From positions 1 through 64,000 of the forward strand of contig CALFER010000017.1 of assembly GCA_937951895.1 (NCBI GenBank): a stretch of DNA of 64,000 nucleotides, written 5' to 3'. This stretch comes from an uncultured bacterium. GTDB taxonomy: Bacteria > CSSED10-310 > CALFER01. The notes under the pieces are model-generated. The model was not told the origin of the DNA. It was given only the letters and a program-made list of their open reading frames with translations, and did no database searches. Shown in pieces: positions 42,528 to 52,211 of the stretch (positions are counted from its first letter, which is position 1; each line of letters starts with the position of its first letter). Made by a program: the position numbers and the translations under genes.

Positions 42528-43361
42528 ATGACCTGGATTTCTGAGCAGTATCGGCCGTGGATCGTTTACTCCGCATGCACCCTTTTCTCGGTCGCGGTTT
42601 TTACCTCCAACCTGCGCGGCGGTGTCATCGCCCGGAAACTCGAATCCTTCTTCCTCCTGGTCCTCTCGCCTGTCTATTCCGTTGTCGATTACTCCACAAC
42701 GAAGTCTCTCGAGTTCTGGAACAATTATCTTTTCCTGATCGATCTGAAAAAACAGAATATTGCGATGGACGCCGAGTTGACCGATATGAAGTCACGCCTT
42801 ATCACACTTTCGGAAGAGGCGAATTCAGCGGAACGCTTCCGAGAGATCCTCGAGTTGCCAAACGTCGAGTCCTTCAATCCGATCACGGCGGAGGTGGTAC
42901 GAAAACGAGCGGAGCCATGGGAGACGATTTTTCTGATCAATGCGGGCTCCTTTCGAGGGATCAAGCCATCGATGGGCGTTGCAACGGTCGATGGCGTTGT
43001 CGGGCAGGTGATTCGTGTCGCCCCGCGCATCTCCAAAGTCATGACCATGTTGCATCCGAAATCCGGCATCGCCGGCATGCTCGAAAAATCCCGGATTTCC
43101 GGTGTTGTCTCCGGTACAGGACACGGGACTTGTATCATGAAGTTCGTCAGTCGGTTCGAGCGAGTCGTGCTGGGCGAGCATCTCGTGACAAGCGGACTCG
43201 ACGGCGCTTTCCCGAAGGGAATTCCGATCGGGGTCGTCAATCGCATCGAGAAAGATCCTGAAGAGATTTTTCAGAGCATCGAGATCGTGCCGTTTGTGGA
43301 ATTCGCATCAGTCGAGGACGTCATGCTTTATGAACCGACCATCATCGAGGATCTCCCGTGA
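42528..43361 (+). CDS. mreC: Rod-shape-determining protein MreC
   Basis: This 277-residue bitopic protein has one N-terminal membrane helix (about 11-30), a coiled coil (about 65-105) and a beta-rich periplasmic domain with INAGSFRGIKPSMGVATVDGVVGQV, typical of MreC. It forms the periplasmic scaffold that couples MreB to the elongasome transpeptidase. Its stop overlaps the mreD start by 4 bases. Confidence 0.95.
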   Translation: MTWISEQYRPWIVYSACTLFSVAVFTSNLRGGVIARKLESFFLLVLSPVYSVVDYSTTKSLEFWNNYLFLIDLKKQNIAMDAELTDMKSRLITLSEEANSAERFREILELPNVESFNPITAEVVRKRAEPWETIFLINAGSFRGIKPSMGVATVDGVVGQVIRVAPRISKVMTMLHPKSGIAGMLEKSRISGVVSGTGHGTCIMKFVSRFERVVLGEHLVTSGLDGAFPKGIPIGVVNRIEKDPEEIFQSIEIVPFVEFASVEDVMLYEPTIIEDLP

Positions 43362-43849
43362 CCTTCTTCTATCGCCTCAGCATCATGATCCTGCTGCTGA
43401 TCATCCAGTTCAGTATTATCCCCCGCTTCCCCCTCGGTGCCTTCGAACCTGATCTGCTACTCGGGATGACGATCCTCATCGGGCTGTTTCGCGGAGTCGA
43501 GGCCGGATGTCTGATCGGCATGATTCTGGGTTTGTTCAGCGATGCAAACATGGGGATCCTGCTTGGTTCGAAAGCCCTTTGCTGGACACAGGTCGGTTTC
43601 GCGGTAGCGCTGGCCGGAGAACGGCTGATGATCGAAAACCGCGTGGTTCAGACCCTTGTCGTCTTCTCCGGGTGCCTGCTTGCCGGTCTTTTCCAGGTGG
43701 TGTTCTACCGAGTCTCCGCCATCGATGAACCTCTATGGCGACTCATGTTTACCTCGCTCATGATGGCGTTCTCGACATCCCTGCTGACGGTTCCTCTTGC
43801 GGCGCTGTTGAGCAGGATGAAGCTGTTGCCAAAAGAAAAACATGCCTGA
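43358..43849 (+). CDS. mreD: Rod-shape-determining membrane protein MreD
   Basis: This is a 163-residue protein with five to six hydrophobic helices and the usual MreD size and gene position between mreC and the PBP2 gene. The segment GLFRGVEAGCLIGMILGLFSDA is typical of the family. It overlaps mreC by 4 bases and mrdA by 8 bases. MreD helps recruit MreC and PBP2 to the elongation complex. Confidence 0.9.
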   Translation: MTFFYRLSIMILLLIIQFSIIPRFPLGAFEPDLLLGMTILIGLFRGVEAGCLIGMILGLFSDANMGILLGSKALCWTQVGFAVALAGERLMIENRVVQTLVVFSGCLLAGLFQVVFYRVSAIDEPLWRLMFTSLMMAFSTSLLTVPLAALLSRMKLLPKEKHA

Positions 43850-45755
43850 TCTGTCGTACTCGCATGCAAACCAGAGAATCTCATGGTTGATCGCGATCAT
43901 GGCGGCGTTCATCGCAGCTCTCGTCGTGCGCCTCTGGTGGCTCCAGATTGTCGAATACGAGAACTATCACCAGTTGGCGCAGAACAATCATACACGTCTG
44001 ATTCGGGATCGGGCCCAGCGGGGACGCATCACGGATCGACATGGCCGTCCCATCGCAACGACCCGGCCCGGATTCGGAGTATTCATCGTCCCTGAAGATT
44101 GCCCGAAGGAAGCGAGAGATTCTGTTTTCGCCATTTTGGGTGATATTCTGGAATCTCCCCCCGATGACATCGCGCGACGCTACAAATCCCAGAGAAGCCC
44201 GTCATTCACTCCCCGGAAAATCGCCAGCAATCTCGAGTTCAACACCGTTGTCCGGATCGAGGCCCATCGCTTTGAGTTGCCGGGTGTGACGGTCATGGCT
44301 GAAAACATCCGTTATTATCCGCACAATCAGGTTCTCTGCCATCTGCTCGGCTACCTGGGAGAAATATCACAGAATCAGTTGAAGTCTGATGCACTCGCCG
44401 CCCATTATCCCGGTGATTTCATCGGTCAGTTCGGTGTCGAAGCGAAACTCGAAACCGAACTCAGCGGCCATGATGGAAGCCGTTGGGTTCAGGTCGATTC
44501 GCAGGGTCGGATCGGGCACACGCTGAAGTCGCCCGCACCGCTCCTCGCGCGCCCCGGATCGGATATCGAACTCACCATCGATCTCGATCTCCAGCTCTGT
44601 ATCGAAGAACTTCTCGAGCCCTGGAACGGGACGATCATCGTCATGAATCCCAAAAACGGCGAGATATTGGCGATGGCATCCAATCCGGGATTCGATCCGA
44701 ACTGGTTCGCGGGGGGAATTACCACACAACGCTGGCGGGAACTGGGATCCAATCCGGATCACCCCCTCGTCAACAGAGCGATTCAGGTGGCAACGAGTCC
44801 CGGAAGTGTTTTCAAGGCGGTGACCGCGTTGGCGGGTATCCACGCGGGGACTCTGAATGCGTGGACGGGTCACGTCTGTCAGGGAGGATTCAATTATGGC
44901 GGGAATTATTTCAAGTGCTGGAAAAAAGGCGGACATGGCTCGGTCGATCTGATTCGAGCACTCGAAGGTTCCTGCAATGTGTTTTTTTACCAGGAAGGCT
45001 TGAAAGCCGGTATCGATGCGATTTCCGAAGTATCGGAAGCTCTCGGATTGAATCAGAAAACCCAGATCGATCTCCCGAACGAAGTCAGGGGACTGATTCC
45101 GAGCCGGGAGTGGAAGATGCGGGAACGAAAGGAAGAATGGTGGTCCGGAGAAACGGTTTCGGTATCGATCGGACAGGGAGGAGTGCAGGTCACACCGATT
45201 CAGGTTGTCAACATGATGGCGGCGATTGCCAACAGGGGAATCGTTTATAAACCCAGGGTCGTGCGAAAAGTGTCGCCGGATCTGTCACCCGACAAGGCCT
45301 GGGGGATCCCCATTGTTCTGAATCGTGTCGAAATGGATGCCTCTGCATGGCAGGTGATTCAACAGGGTCTGTTCGAGGTCGTCAACGGCAGTAGCGGAAC
45401 GGCACGGGAGGTGCGCACGAAGGAGTTCTTTGCCGCAGGTAAAACAGGAACGGCTCAGGTCATCAGTGATCCGGCCCTGAAGCTGCTTGGCTACTCACGC
45501 GAAAATGTCCCGAAGAAGTACAGGGATCACAATTGGTTCACCGGATTTGCGCCATTCGAGGATCCGGAAATGTCGATCGTTGTTTTCCTTGAAAACGGAG
45601 GTCGGGAAGGAGCACGGGCAAAGGCGAAACTGGCACGTAAAGTCTTTCAGAAATGGTATGAGGTCACCTCTGCTGGGCGATTCGGTCCTGAACCGCCGAC
45701 AAACGACACCGAACCCGATTTTGAGGTCATGGATGATGGATCGGCGCTTGATTGA
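43842..45755 (+). CDS. mrdA: Penicillin-binding protein 2 (elongation transpeptidase)
   Basis: The 637-residue protein has an N-terminal membrane helix (about 15-35), a PBP dimerisation domain (about 60-230) and a transpeptidase domain. The active site Ser322-x-x-Lys325 lies in SPGSVFK, the second motif SCN is at 377-379 and KTG is at 534-536 (AAGKTGTAQ). This is the class B PBP that cross-links peptidoglycan during rod elongation with RodA. The last 23 bases overlap the start of rodA. Confidence 0.96.
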   Translation: MPDLSYSHANQRISWLIAIMAAFIAALVVRLWWLQIVEYENYHQLAQNNHTRLIRDRAQRGRITDRHGRPIATTRPGFGVFIVPEDCPKEARDSVFAILGDILESPPDDIARRYKSQRSPSFTPRKIASNLEFNTVVRIEAHRFELPGVTVMAENIRYYPHNQVLCHLLGYLGEISQNQLKSDALAAHYPGDFIGQFGVEAKLETELSGHDGSRWVQVDSQGRIGHTLKSPAPLLARPGSDIELTIDLDLQLCIEELLEPWNGTIIVMNPKNGEILAMASNPGFDPNWFAGGITTQRWRELGSNPDHPLVNRAIQVATSPGSVFKAVTALAGIHAGTLNAWTGHVCQGGFNYGGNYFKCWKKGGHGSVDLIRALEGSCNVFFYQEGLKAGIDAISEVSEALGLNQKTQIDLPNEVRGLIPSREWKMRERKEEWWSGETVSVSIGQGGVQVTPIQVVNMMAAIANRGIVYKPRVVRKVSPDLSPDKAWGIPIVLNRVEMDASAWQVIQQGLFEVVNGSSGTAREVRTKEFFAAGKTGTAQVISDPALKLLGYSRENVPKKYRDHNWFTGFAPFEDPEMSIVVFLENGGREGARAKAKLARKVFQKWYEVTSAGRFGPEPPTNDTEPDFEVMDDGSALD

Positions 45756-46836
45756 ACATTTCGATTGGCCGTTCCTCGGAATCGCACTGCTGATTTCTGC
45801 GTTCGGTGTCATCACGATCTATGGTGTGACCTACGCAAGTCCTCCCTGGCAGGATTACGTCAAGCAGATTGCCTGGATCGGCATCGGCATCGTGATCGTC
45901 GCCGCTGTCGCTCTCCTCGACTATCGTCTGTATGTCAAGTATTCGTTGATCTTCTACTTCATCAGTCTGGGAGCTCTTGTTTTTCTCTTGTTGTTCGGCG
46001 TCGAAGAACTCGGCGTCAGACGGTGGATCTATCTGCCGGTTATCGGTCAGGTACAGCCGAGTGAGTTTTCCAAGATCAGCATGATTCTGGTCTTGTCATG
46101 GTGGTTTTCCAGGCTGAGATCTTCGGAACCGGGTTTCAAGGATATGATCGTACCCGGACTACTGACCGGCGTAACACTGCTCCTCATCCTTATACAGCCG
46201 GATCTCGGAACATCACTCGTACTCATCCCGCTGTTTGCAACATATGTGTTTGCAAGCGGTTTCAGTTTCAGGAAGATTATCATCGTCTCCCTCCTTGCGC
46301 TCATGGGAGCCGGACTCGCCGGACACAAGGTCCTAAAACCTTATCAGATCAAGCGGATCACGAGTTTTCTCAACCCGGAAGCCGATCCTCTGGGCTCCGG
46401 TTATCATCTGATCCAATCAAAAATCGCCATCGGTTCGGGCGGTATGATCGGGAAGGGATTCAAAGAGGGCACGCAGAGCCACCTGAATTTTCTGCCGGTG
46501 CAGGACACGGATTTCATCTTTGCCGTATGGGCGGAAGAGCGCGGTTTCATCGGGTCGCTGATTCTTCTCGGGTTATACGGCTTCTTTCTCCTGAGAGCCT
46601 TCCGCATCGCCCGGCATGCCAGGGACTCCTCCGGTACGTATCTCTGCATCGGCTTTATCACCCTTGTGTTCACACAGATCATCATCAACATCGGTATGGT
46701 CGCCGGCCTGATGCCCATCACCGGATTGCCGCTTCCCTTCATGAGCTACGGCGGAACCGCCTGCATCTCAAATTTCTTCGGTGTGGGCATTATCCTCAAC
46801 GTCGGCATGCGCCGGTTTCCGGATTACAAATCCTGA
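45733..46836 (+). CDS. rodA: Rod-shape peptidoglycan polymerase RodA
   Basis: The first of two ATG codons at 45733 and 45736 gives 367 residues; a GAGG site lies 6-9 bases upstream within mrdA. A longer open frame upstream is an out-of-phase run through mrdA. The SEDS family pattern is clear: about ten helices, the long loop with QPDLGTSLV, the catalytic-site region FAVWAEERGFIGS and the terminal PFMSYGGT motif. RodA is the glycosyltransferase partner of PBP2. Confidence 0.95.
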   Translation: MMDRRLIEHFDWPFLGIALLISAFGVITIYGVTYASPPWQDYVKQIAWIGIGIVIVAAVALLDYRLYVKYSLIFYFISLGALVFLLLFGVEELGVRRWIYLPVIGQVQPSEFSKISMILVLSWWFSRLRSSEPGFKDMIVPGLLTGVTLLLILIQPDLGTSLVLIPLFATYVFASGFSFRKIIIVSLLALMGAGLAGHKVLKPYQIKRITSFLNPEADPLGSGYHLIQSKIAIGSGGMIGKGFKEGTQSHLNFLPVQDTDFIFAVWAEERGFIGSLILLGLYGFFLLRAFRIARHARDSSGTYLCIGFITLVFTQIIINIGMVAGLMPITGLPLPFMSYGGTACISNFFGVGIILNVGMRRFPDYKS

Positions 46837-46852
46837 CAGACAGGAGTCCAGC

Positions 46853-49321
46853 GTGGAATCAGACTGTTCATCTCAAGGCGGCACTTCAATGGAACCCGGC
46901 TATCAGAAACCCGGTCGGTATGTCGGACAGGAATGGAATCAGGCGATCCGGATCAGACCCGGAGCGATCGATTCGGTTCTGGTCTATCCCGATGTTTACG
47001 ATATCGGGATGTCCCATTACGGCTTGCATCTGCTCTATGCAATTCTCGCACAGTCGCCGGATACACGTATCGACCGGTGTTTTCTGCCCTGGCCGGATTA
47101 CGAGGCTTTTCTCGAGCGACATGCCAGACCACTGGCATCGATCGAAACCCGTCGACCGATCGGTGCATTCGACTCGATCCTCATCACGTTGCCGCACGAG
47201 CTGTCATTTACGAACGTGCTGAACGTGATCCGACACGCCTCTGTTCCGATTCGCGCCTCGGATCGGAAACAAGGCATGCCGTTGATTATCGGAGGGGGAA
47301 TCTGCGGATTGAATCCGGCTCCTCTCGAACCGTTTTTCGACGCATTTGTGATCGGTGATGCCGATTCAGCCATCCTGAAGGTCATGTCCGTCCTGAGGAA
47401 GAGCGGGGGCAGATCGGGATGTCGAGCAGATTTACTCGACGAGTTGGCGCACATCGAGGGAGTCTTTGTCCCGAGCGTTCATCGGAATCGAAGCCCGGAG
47501 AGCATCCGGAAAATCACAATCGACGACCTGGAAACGGCACCATATCCCGATCCGTATCTGACGCCTGTTTACAAGACCGTACACAATCGAGTGGTCGTGG
47601 AAGCGGCCCGGGGGTGTCCGAGACGATGCAGGTTCTGCCAGGCGCGCGTTTATTATGGATCTCCGCGACTTCGATCGCCCGATCGTATTCTCGAAATCGC
47701 AAAACGGGGCATCGAACAAAGCGGATTCGATGAAGTGTCGCTTCTGGGACTGAGCATCGCGGATTATCCCGGCATCGACAAACTCCTTACCAGACTCATG
47801 GATCATTTTTCTCGCAAGTCCGTATCAATCTCGCTTCCCTCACTTCGCCCGGAAAAACTCACGCAGGAGATGATCGAGCAGATCAGAAATGTTCGAAAAT
47901 CCGGATTCACTCTGGCACCTGAAGCCGGTTCGGACCGATTGCGCACCATCATCGGGAAACCGTACGATACGGATCGGCTTCTCTCCGGCGTAACATCGAT
48001 CTTCCAGGCCGGCTGGTCCACGCTCAAACTCTATTTTATGGCCGGTCAACCGTTTGAAACCGACCAGGATGTGCTCGGAATCGCTGATCTCGTGAAACGG
48101 ATTCTCTCGATCGGAAAGCGCTTCCAGGGTCGACGGACCGATATCCATGTCTCCGTTTCCGCATTCATCCCCAAACCCCATACTCCATTCCAATGGATGG
48201 GGCAGGCTCCCATCGAAACACTTGAAAACCGTTTTCGGGAACTCAGGAAGGAACTCCATATCCCCGGCGTGAAGCTCTCGGTGTCGGATCTGGAAACGAG
48301 CCGGATCGAAGCGTTTCTTGCCCGAGGCGGATCGGTATCTGCCGATGTGCTCGAAGCGGCCTTTCACCGAGGATGCAGATTCGATTCCTGGCAGGAGATG
48401 TTTACGAATCATCACTGGCTCGAGTCGGCAGCCGGTGCAGGTGTCGACATCGATCAGGAAGCGATGCGTCGTTACGAGTTACACGATGAACTGCCGTGGT
48501 CTTTCATCGATCCGGGACTCGCTCGTGACGAATTGAGGAATTCCTTCGAATCTGCACAACAATCCTCTCAGGATGTCCTCCGTGAAGAGATCCCGGAAAG
48601 GCTCTGTGTCCACGAGCCGACGGGATCTCGAACCTCCCCGAACAGAACGAACCCTCCGAGTCGACTGTTATCCGGTCGAACGGATCCGATCGAAACTTGT
48701 TTTGCTCTGTTTCAGATCCGGAATGAGTTCAGGCTGTTCGGGCACCTCGATATCGCTGCTGAGATTCTGCGAGCTGCACGTCGAGCCGGACTTCCACTTT
48801 CCTACTCCCAGGGATTCAATCCGCATGCTCGTTTTTCGTTCGCTCCACCGACACCTCTCGGGTTCGAGCACGTCTTTGAAGCGCTGGAGTTTCACCTCAC
48901 AGAACGGCTCGATTCTGCCGAGATACTCGATCGATTGAATCGCAGCATTTCGGATGATATGGCATTTCTGCAGGTTTCCATCCGACAAGCCAATCAGGCA
49001 TCCTTGATGAAGCGGCTGCGATCCGCGACGTATGGTTTTGCTGCGCATCAGGGAATCGATCCGGTTCGGTTGGAGGCTGAGATGGTTGGAGTCCGTCTGA
49101 TGATGCGCGAGCGGGCGATGTCAGCAGGGCCGATGGAACGGGTTCCGGAACGATACCGTGTCATTGGAGTTGTTTCGCAGGGGGTGAAAGGCGCGACGCG
49201 CTTATCCGAAATTGTGTGCGCCCTGGGGATTGACCCTGAACGCCACTTGCTGGAACCGTGTGCGGCACGTCTCTGGTGGAACTCAGACGAGAAAGGCGAA
49301 TCACCTCTTGTCGATCTGTGA
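46853..49321 (+). CDS. Radical SAM protein of the TIGR03960 family fused to a DUF2344 domain
   Basis: The GTG at 46853 follows AGGAG by eight bases and gives 822 residues; the reading frame continues upstream into rodA but without a better start. The N-terminal B12-binding-like part is followed by the radical SAM cluster motif C255-x3-C259-x2-C262 (ARGCPRRCRFCQA). From about 615 to 815 the protein matches DUF2344 (LFGHLDIAAEILRAARRAG, GFNPHARFSFAPP). In many Firmicutes these are two adjacent genes next to rng. The fused form and the placement between rodA and rng point to an RNA- or translation-linked activity, which has not been demonstrated to my knowledge. Confidence 0.9.
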   Translation: MESDCSSQGGTSMEPGYQKPGRYVGQEWNQAIRIRPGAIDSVLVYPDVYDIGMSHYGLHLLYAILAQSPDTRIDRCFLPWPDYEAFLERHARPLASIETRRPIGAFDSILITLPHELSFTNVLNVIRHASVPIRASDRKQGMPLIIGGGICGLNPAPLEPFFDAFVIGDADSAILKVMSVLRKSGGRSGCRADLLDELAHIEGVFVPSVHRNRSPESIRKITIDDLETAPYPDPYLTPVYKTVHNRVVVEAARGCPRRCRFCQARVYYGSPRLRSPDRILEIAKRGIEQSGFDEVSLLGLSIADYPGIDKLLTRLMDHFSRKSVSISLPSLRPEKLTQEMIEQIRNVRKSGFTLAPEAGSDRLRTIIGKPYDTDRLLSGVTSIFQAGWSTLKLYFMAGQPFETDQDVLGIADLVKRILSIGKRFQGRRTDIHVSVSAFIPKPHTPFQWMGQAPIETLENRFRELRKELHIPGVKLSVSDLETSRIEAFLARGGSVSADVLEAAFHRGCRFDSWQEMFTNHHWLESAAGAGVDIDQEAMRRYELHDELPWSFIDPGLARDELRNSFESAQQSSQDVLREEIPERLCVHEPTGSRTSPNRTNPPSRLLSGRTDPIETCFALFQIRNEFRLFGHLDIAAEILRAARRAGLPLSYSQGFNPHARFSFAPPTPLGFEHVFEALEFHLTERLDSAEILDRLNRSISDDMAFLQVSIRQANQASLMKRLRSATYGFAAHQGIDPVRLEAEMVGVRLMMRERAMSAGPMERVPERYRVIGVVSQGVKGATRLSEIVCALGIDPERHLLEPCAARLWWNSDEKGESPLVDL

Positions 49322-49345
49322 TAGAATCTCCGAAGAGGTTTGAAT

Positions 49346-50863
49346 ATGAGCAAGATTATCTGCATCAACCAGAACGATATTCTGACGCGAATCGCACTCA
49401 TCGAAAATGATGAGCTTGTGGAACTCTTCATTGAAAGCCCTGAACGGATGCGATTATCCGGAAGCATTTATACGGGAATCGTCCAGAAGGTTCTTCCCGG
49501 CATGCAGGCTGTCTTTGTGAACATCGGGCTCTCCAAAGACGCTTTTCTGTACATCGATGACGCCATGGGAACACCGGAACCCACCGTTTCGACTGGTTCC
49601 GACGAGGAAGAAGACACGACGCTTTCGGAGACTGAAGAGTCGATTGCGACAATTCTGAAAACACCGATCGATCAGCTGTATCAACCCGGCCAGCTCGTCA
49701 TGGTGCAAATCACGCGTGAGCCGATGGAAATGAAGGGGGCGCGAGTCACCTCCCATATCACGCTCCCGGGCCGATTCCTGGTGTTGATGCCTGCCGTCAA
49801 TCACACGGGAATCAGCAAGAGGATCGAGTCGGAGGAAGAGCGTGAACGACTTCGAGGAATCATCGATCGTCTCAAACCGGCCGGAATGGGTGTGATCGTG
49901 CGAACCGTTGCGGAAGGCCACTCGGAATCTGACTTTATGCTCGATATCCGGACACTGACTGATCGATGGGAACGGATCCTCGATCGTTCCCGATCGACTC
50001 CTGCGCCGGCGTTGCTCTACCATGATGTCGATGCGATCTCACGGGTCATTCGCGATCTCGTCGACGATTCGGTGTCCGAGATTATCGTGGATACGGAACA
50101 AGGTTTCGAACAGTGTCTGATGTGTGTGCAGTCATTTGCGCCGGAACTGGTTGAGCGAATCCGGATGCACAAGGGCAAATCGCCGCTTTTCGAACGATTC
50201 CGGATTGAGCAGGAGATTCAGAAGGCGCTTCAGAGGAAGGTCTGGATGCCCTCCGGAGGATATCTCGTGTTCGATCAGACTGAAGCCATGGTCTGCATCG
50301 ATGTCAATACGGGTCGATATGTCGGGAATGACAGTCTCGAGGATACAGTCGTCAAGACGAATCTCGAGGCAGCGCGGATCATCGCGCGACAGGTTCGACT
50401 GAGGGATCTCAGTGGGATCATCGTCATCGATTTCATCGACATGGAGTCTGTCAGAAACAGGGAACTCGTGGTGGAGGCTCTCAGGCAGGGTTTTACGTTG
50501 GATCGCGCGAAAACGAACATCTCGGATTTCTCACCTCTGGGTCTCGTGGAAATGACTCGCAAGCGTCTGAAGAAAAGTCTCCAGAGAATGCTGCTCCAGC
50601 CCTGCCCGACCTGTCAGGGCTCCGGCCGGACGCGCCATCCGCAGACGGTTGCTCTGGAGATCCTCACGCAGATTGATCAGCTTCCGCCGCCCTCGCGGGG
50701 CACCCTTCAGGTAAACGCTCATCCCTCGATCATCCCATATCTCACGGACGATGGTTCGTCCCTGAAACAGGATTGGGTTCGCGCCGGTCATCGGCGGATT
50801 CTGTTGAATCCGGATCCTTCTCTGCAATCCGATCAATTCGAGATTGTCCGTTGCAACGAGTAA
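49346..50863 (+). CDS. rng: Ribonuclease E/G family endoribonuclease
   Basis: The ATG at 49346 with AGAGG seven bases upstream gives 505 residues; a TTG two codons earlier is possible. An S1-like RNA-binding domain (about 38-130, GSIYTGIVQKVLPGMQAVF) is followed by the RNase E/G catalytic core with metal-binding Asp residues in VCIDVNTGRYVG and IVIDFIDME. The zinc-link CPTCQGSG is near 430. The length and absence of a long C-terminal scaffold fit RNase G. It processes rRNA and mRNA 5' ends. It closes the mre/rodA/radical SAM gene series. Confidence 0.93.
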   Translation: MSKIICINQNDILTRIALIENDELVELFIESPERMRLSGSIYTGIVQKVLPGMQAVFVNIGLSKDAFLYIDDAMGTPEPTVSTGSDEEEDTTLSETEESIATILKTPIDQLYQPGQLVMVQITREPMEMKGARVTSHITLPGRFLVLMPAVNHTGISKRIESEEERERLRGIIDRLKPAGMGVIVRTVAEGHSESDFMLDIRTLTDRWERILDRSRSTPAPALLYHDVDAISRVIRDLVDDSVSEIIVDTEQGFEQCLMCVQSFAPELVERIRMHKGKSPLFERFRIEQEIQKALQRKVWMPSGGYLVFDQTEAMVCIDVNTGRYVGNDSLEDTVVKTNLEAARIIARQVRLRDLSGIIVIDFIDMESVRNRELVVEALRQGFTLDRAKTNISDFSPLGLVEMTRKRLKKSLQRMLLQPCPTCQGSGRTRHPQTVALEILTQIDQLPPPSRGTLQVNAHPSIIPYLTDDGSSLKQDWVRAGHRRILLNPDPSLQSDQFEIVRCNE

Positions 50864-50900
50864 CGGGTGGTGGCACATTGGGTCTTCAGGGAAAAAAACC

Positions 50901-50928
50901 GGAACTGTCTGAGACCTCCGTTGGTAAT
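50901..50928 (+). promoter_or_regulatory. Possible ECF-sigma-type promoter before the sigma factor gene
   Basis: GGAACT (50901-50906), the common -35 core of group IV sigma promoters, precedes GGTAAT by 16 bases. The -10 half is poor. If used, it would allow autoregulation and would favour the ATG at 50980 over one at 50935. Confidence 0.22.
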
Positions 50929-50979
50929 TAGGATATGACGCGCCCAGATTCTCGGGATGCGCTGAAGAGGACGGAACCG

Positions 50980-51594
50980 ATGATGCTCTCCGATGACGAA
51001 CTGATGTGCAGGTTTCAAGACGGCGATGAGACAGCCTTTCGGCGCTTGCTTGAACGATATCAGGATCGGATCGTCAACTTCACGATGAAGATGGTCGGCG
51101 ATTACGACACCGCCGCTGATCTCTCGCAGGAAGTCTTCATCCGGGTTTACACGAATGCGGGGCGGTATCTTCCGGGCAGTAAATTCGCGCCATGGCTGTA
51201 CCGTATTGCCGCCAATCTGTCGATCAATGAAATCCGCCGCCGGAAACGCTGGCGCTTCTTCTCGATCGATGAACAACTCGATGATGATCACGAACCGTAT
51301 TCGATCGATCTGCCCGACGAAACGACCCCGAGTCCCGAGGAGCAGATTCTGAAACGGGAGGCATCGCATCAGGTTGAAACGGCATTGAAAAAGATACCGG
51401 TCAAGTATCGGATGCCGCTCGTGCTGCGCGAAATCGAGGGTTATGATTACGAAGAGATCAGCAAGATCTTGGATGTTCCGCGGGGAACCGTCAAATCGCG
51501 GTTGAATCGCGGACGAGCTTTGTTGAAAACCGCACTGTTTCGGATGGATGCCGGTGCAAAGGCGTCCGCTTGGCATGTCACGGAGGAACAATGA
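50980..51594 (+). CDS. ECF (RpoE-type) RNA polymerase sigma factor
   Basis: From the ATG at 50980 (GAGG nine bases upstream) the protein has 204 residues; an ATG at 50935 adds 15. Region 2 (about 8-85) has the DLSQEVFIRVY and APWLYRIAANLSINEIRRRKR motifs, and region 4 (about 120-180) has YRMPLVLREIEGYDYEEISKIL followed by GTVKSRLNRGRALLK. There is no region 3, as expected of group IV sigma factors. The anti-sigma factor gene overlaps its stop (ATGA), and an HtrA-like gene follows, so an RpoE/AlgU-type envelope stress circuit is likely. Confidence 0.93.
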   Translation: MMLSDDELMCRFQDGDETAFRRLLERYQDRIVNFTMKMVGDYDTAADLSQEVFIRVYTNAGRYLPGSKFAPWLYRIAANLSINEIRRRKRWRFFSIDEQLDDDHEPYSIDLPDETTPSPEEQILKREASHQVETALKKIPVKYRMPLVLREIEGYDYEEISKILDVPRGTVKSRLNRGRALLKTALFRMDAGAKASAWHVTEEQ

Positions 51595-52205
51595 ACTGTA
51601 ACAGGGTTCAGGAACATCTGTCCGCTTTCATCGATGGAGAACTGGAATCGAGTCTGGTTCCAGCCGTTAAAGCGCACTTGATTCGTTGCAGCGCTTGCCG
51701 CGGCGAAAAAGAGCAACTCGAAGCTTTCGGCGCATCGATCCGAACCATCCCGCCCGTCACTGCACCTCCTGATTTTCGAGACCGGATTTACGCGTCCATT
51801 CACACGCGCACCCAACCCAAACCATCCCCGTTCCTCCAATGGAAAATGATCCTCGCCCCCGCCGCCGCCATGATCTTCGGCATCATTATCGGCGCTTACC
51901 GATTCCAGTCGTTCGCTCCCCTTCAACTCGCCGCCGACTCACCCGTCCTTGACACCCCCCAACCGATCTCCGACACTGCCGTCTCCGAATCCAACATAGT
52001 CACGTCGGATGACGGTGTTCGCGAATACACGATCGATCGGTATCTGGCGATGCCGGTCGAGGCAATCGTTCAGACCCCGATTCCGGAATCGGACGGAAAA
52101 CTCCATCCCGTCGATGAGAACAACCCTCCGAATCTCGTTCCGCGATCCCGCGTCATTCTCGACAGGATCCCTCTCAAAGCTGCCTATGATCGCGTGGTGT
52201 ATTGA
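51591..52205 (+). CDS. Zinc-finger (zf-HC2) transmembrane anti-sigma factor
   Basis: This is a 204-residue protein with a GGAGG site and start overlapping the sigma gene stop. The N-terminal anti-sigma domain has the H-x3-C-x2-C zinc motif in HLIRCSACR (about His26 to Cys33). One membrane helix lies at about 85-104 (MILAPAAAMIFGIIIGAYRF). The periplasmic tail of about 100 residues is Pro/Ser-rich. It should hold the sigma factor inactive until envelope stress triggers its proteolysis. No DegS-type partner beside the pseudo-HtrA protein is visible. Confidence 0.88.
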   Translation: MNCNRVQEHLSAFIDGELESSLVPAVKAHLIRCSACRGEKEQLEAFGASIRTIPPVTAPPDFRDRIYASIHTRTQPKPSPFLQWKMILAPAAAMIFGIIIGAYRFQSFAPLQLAADSPVLDTPQPISDTAVSESNIVTSDDGVREYTIDRYLAMPVEAIVQTPIPESDGKLHPVDENNPPNLVPRSRVILDRIPLKAAYDRVVY

Positions 52206-52211
52206 GTATCC

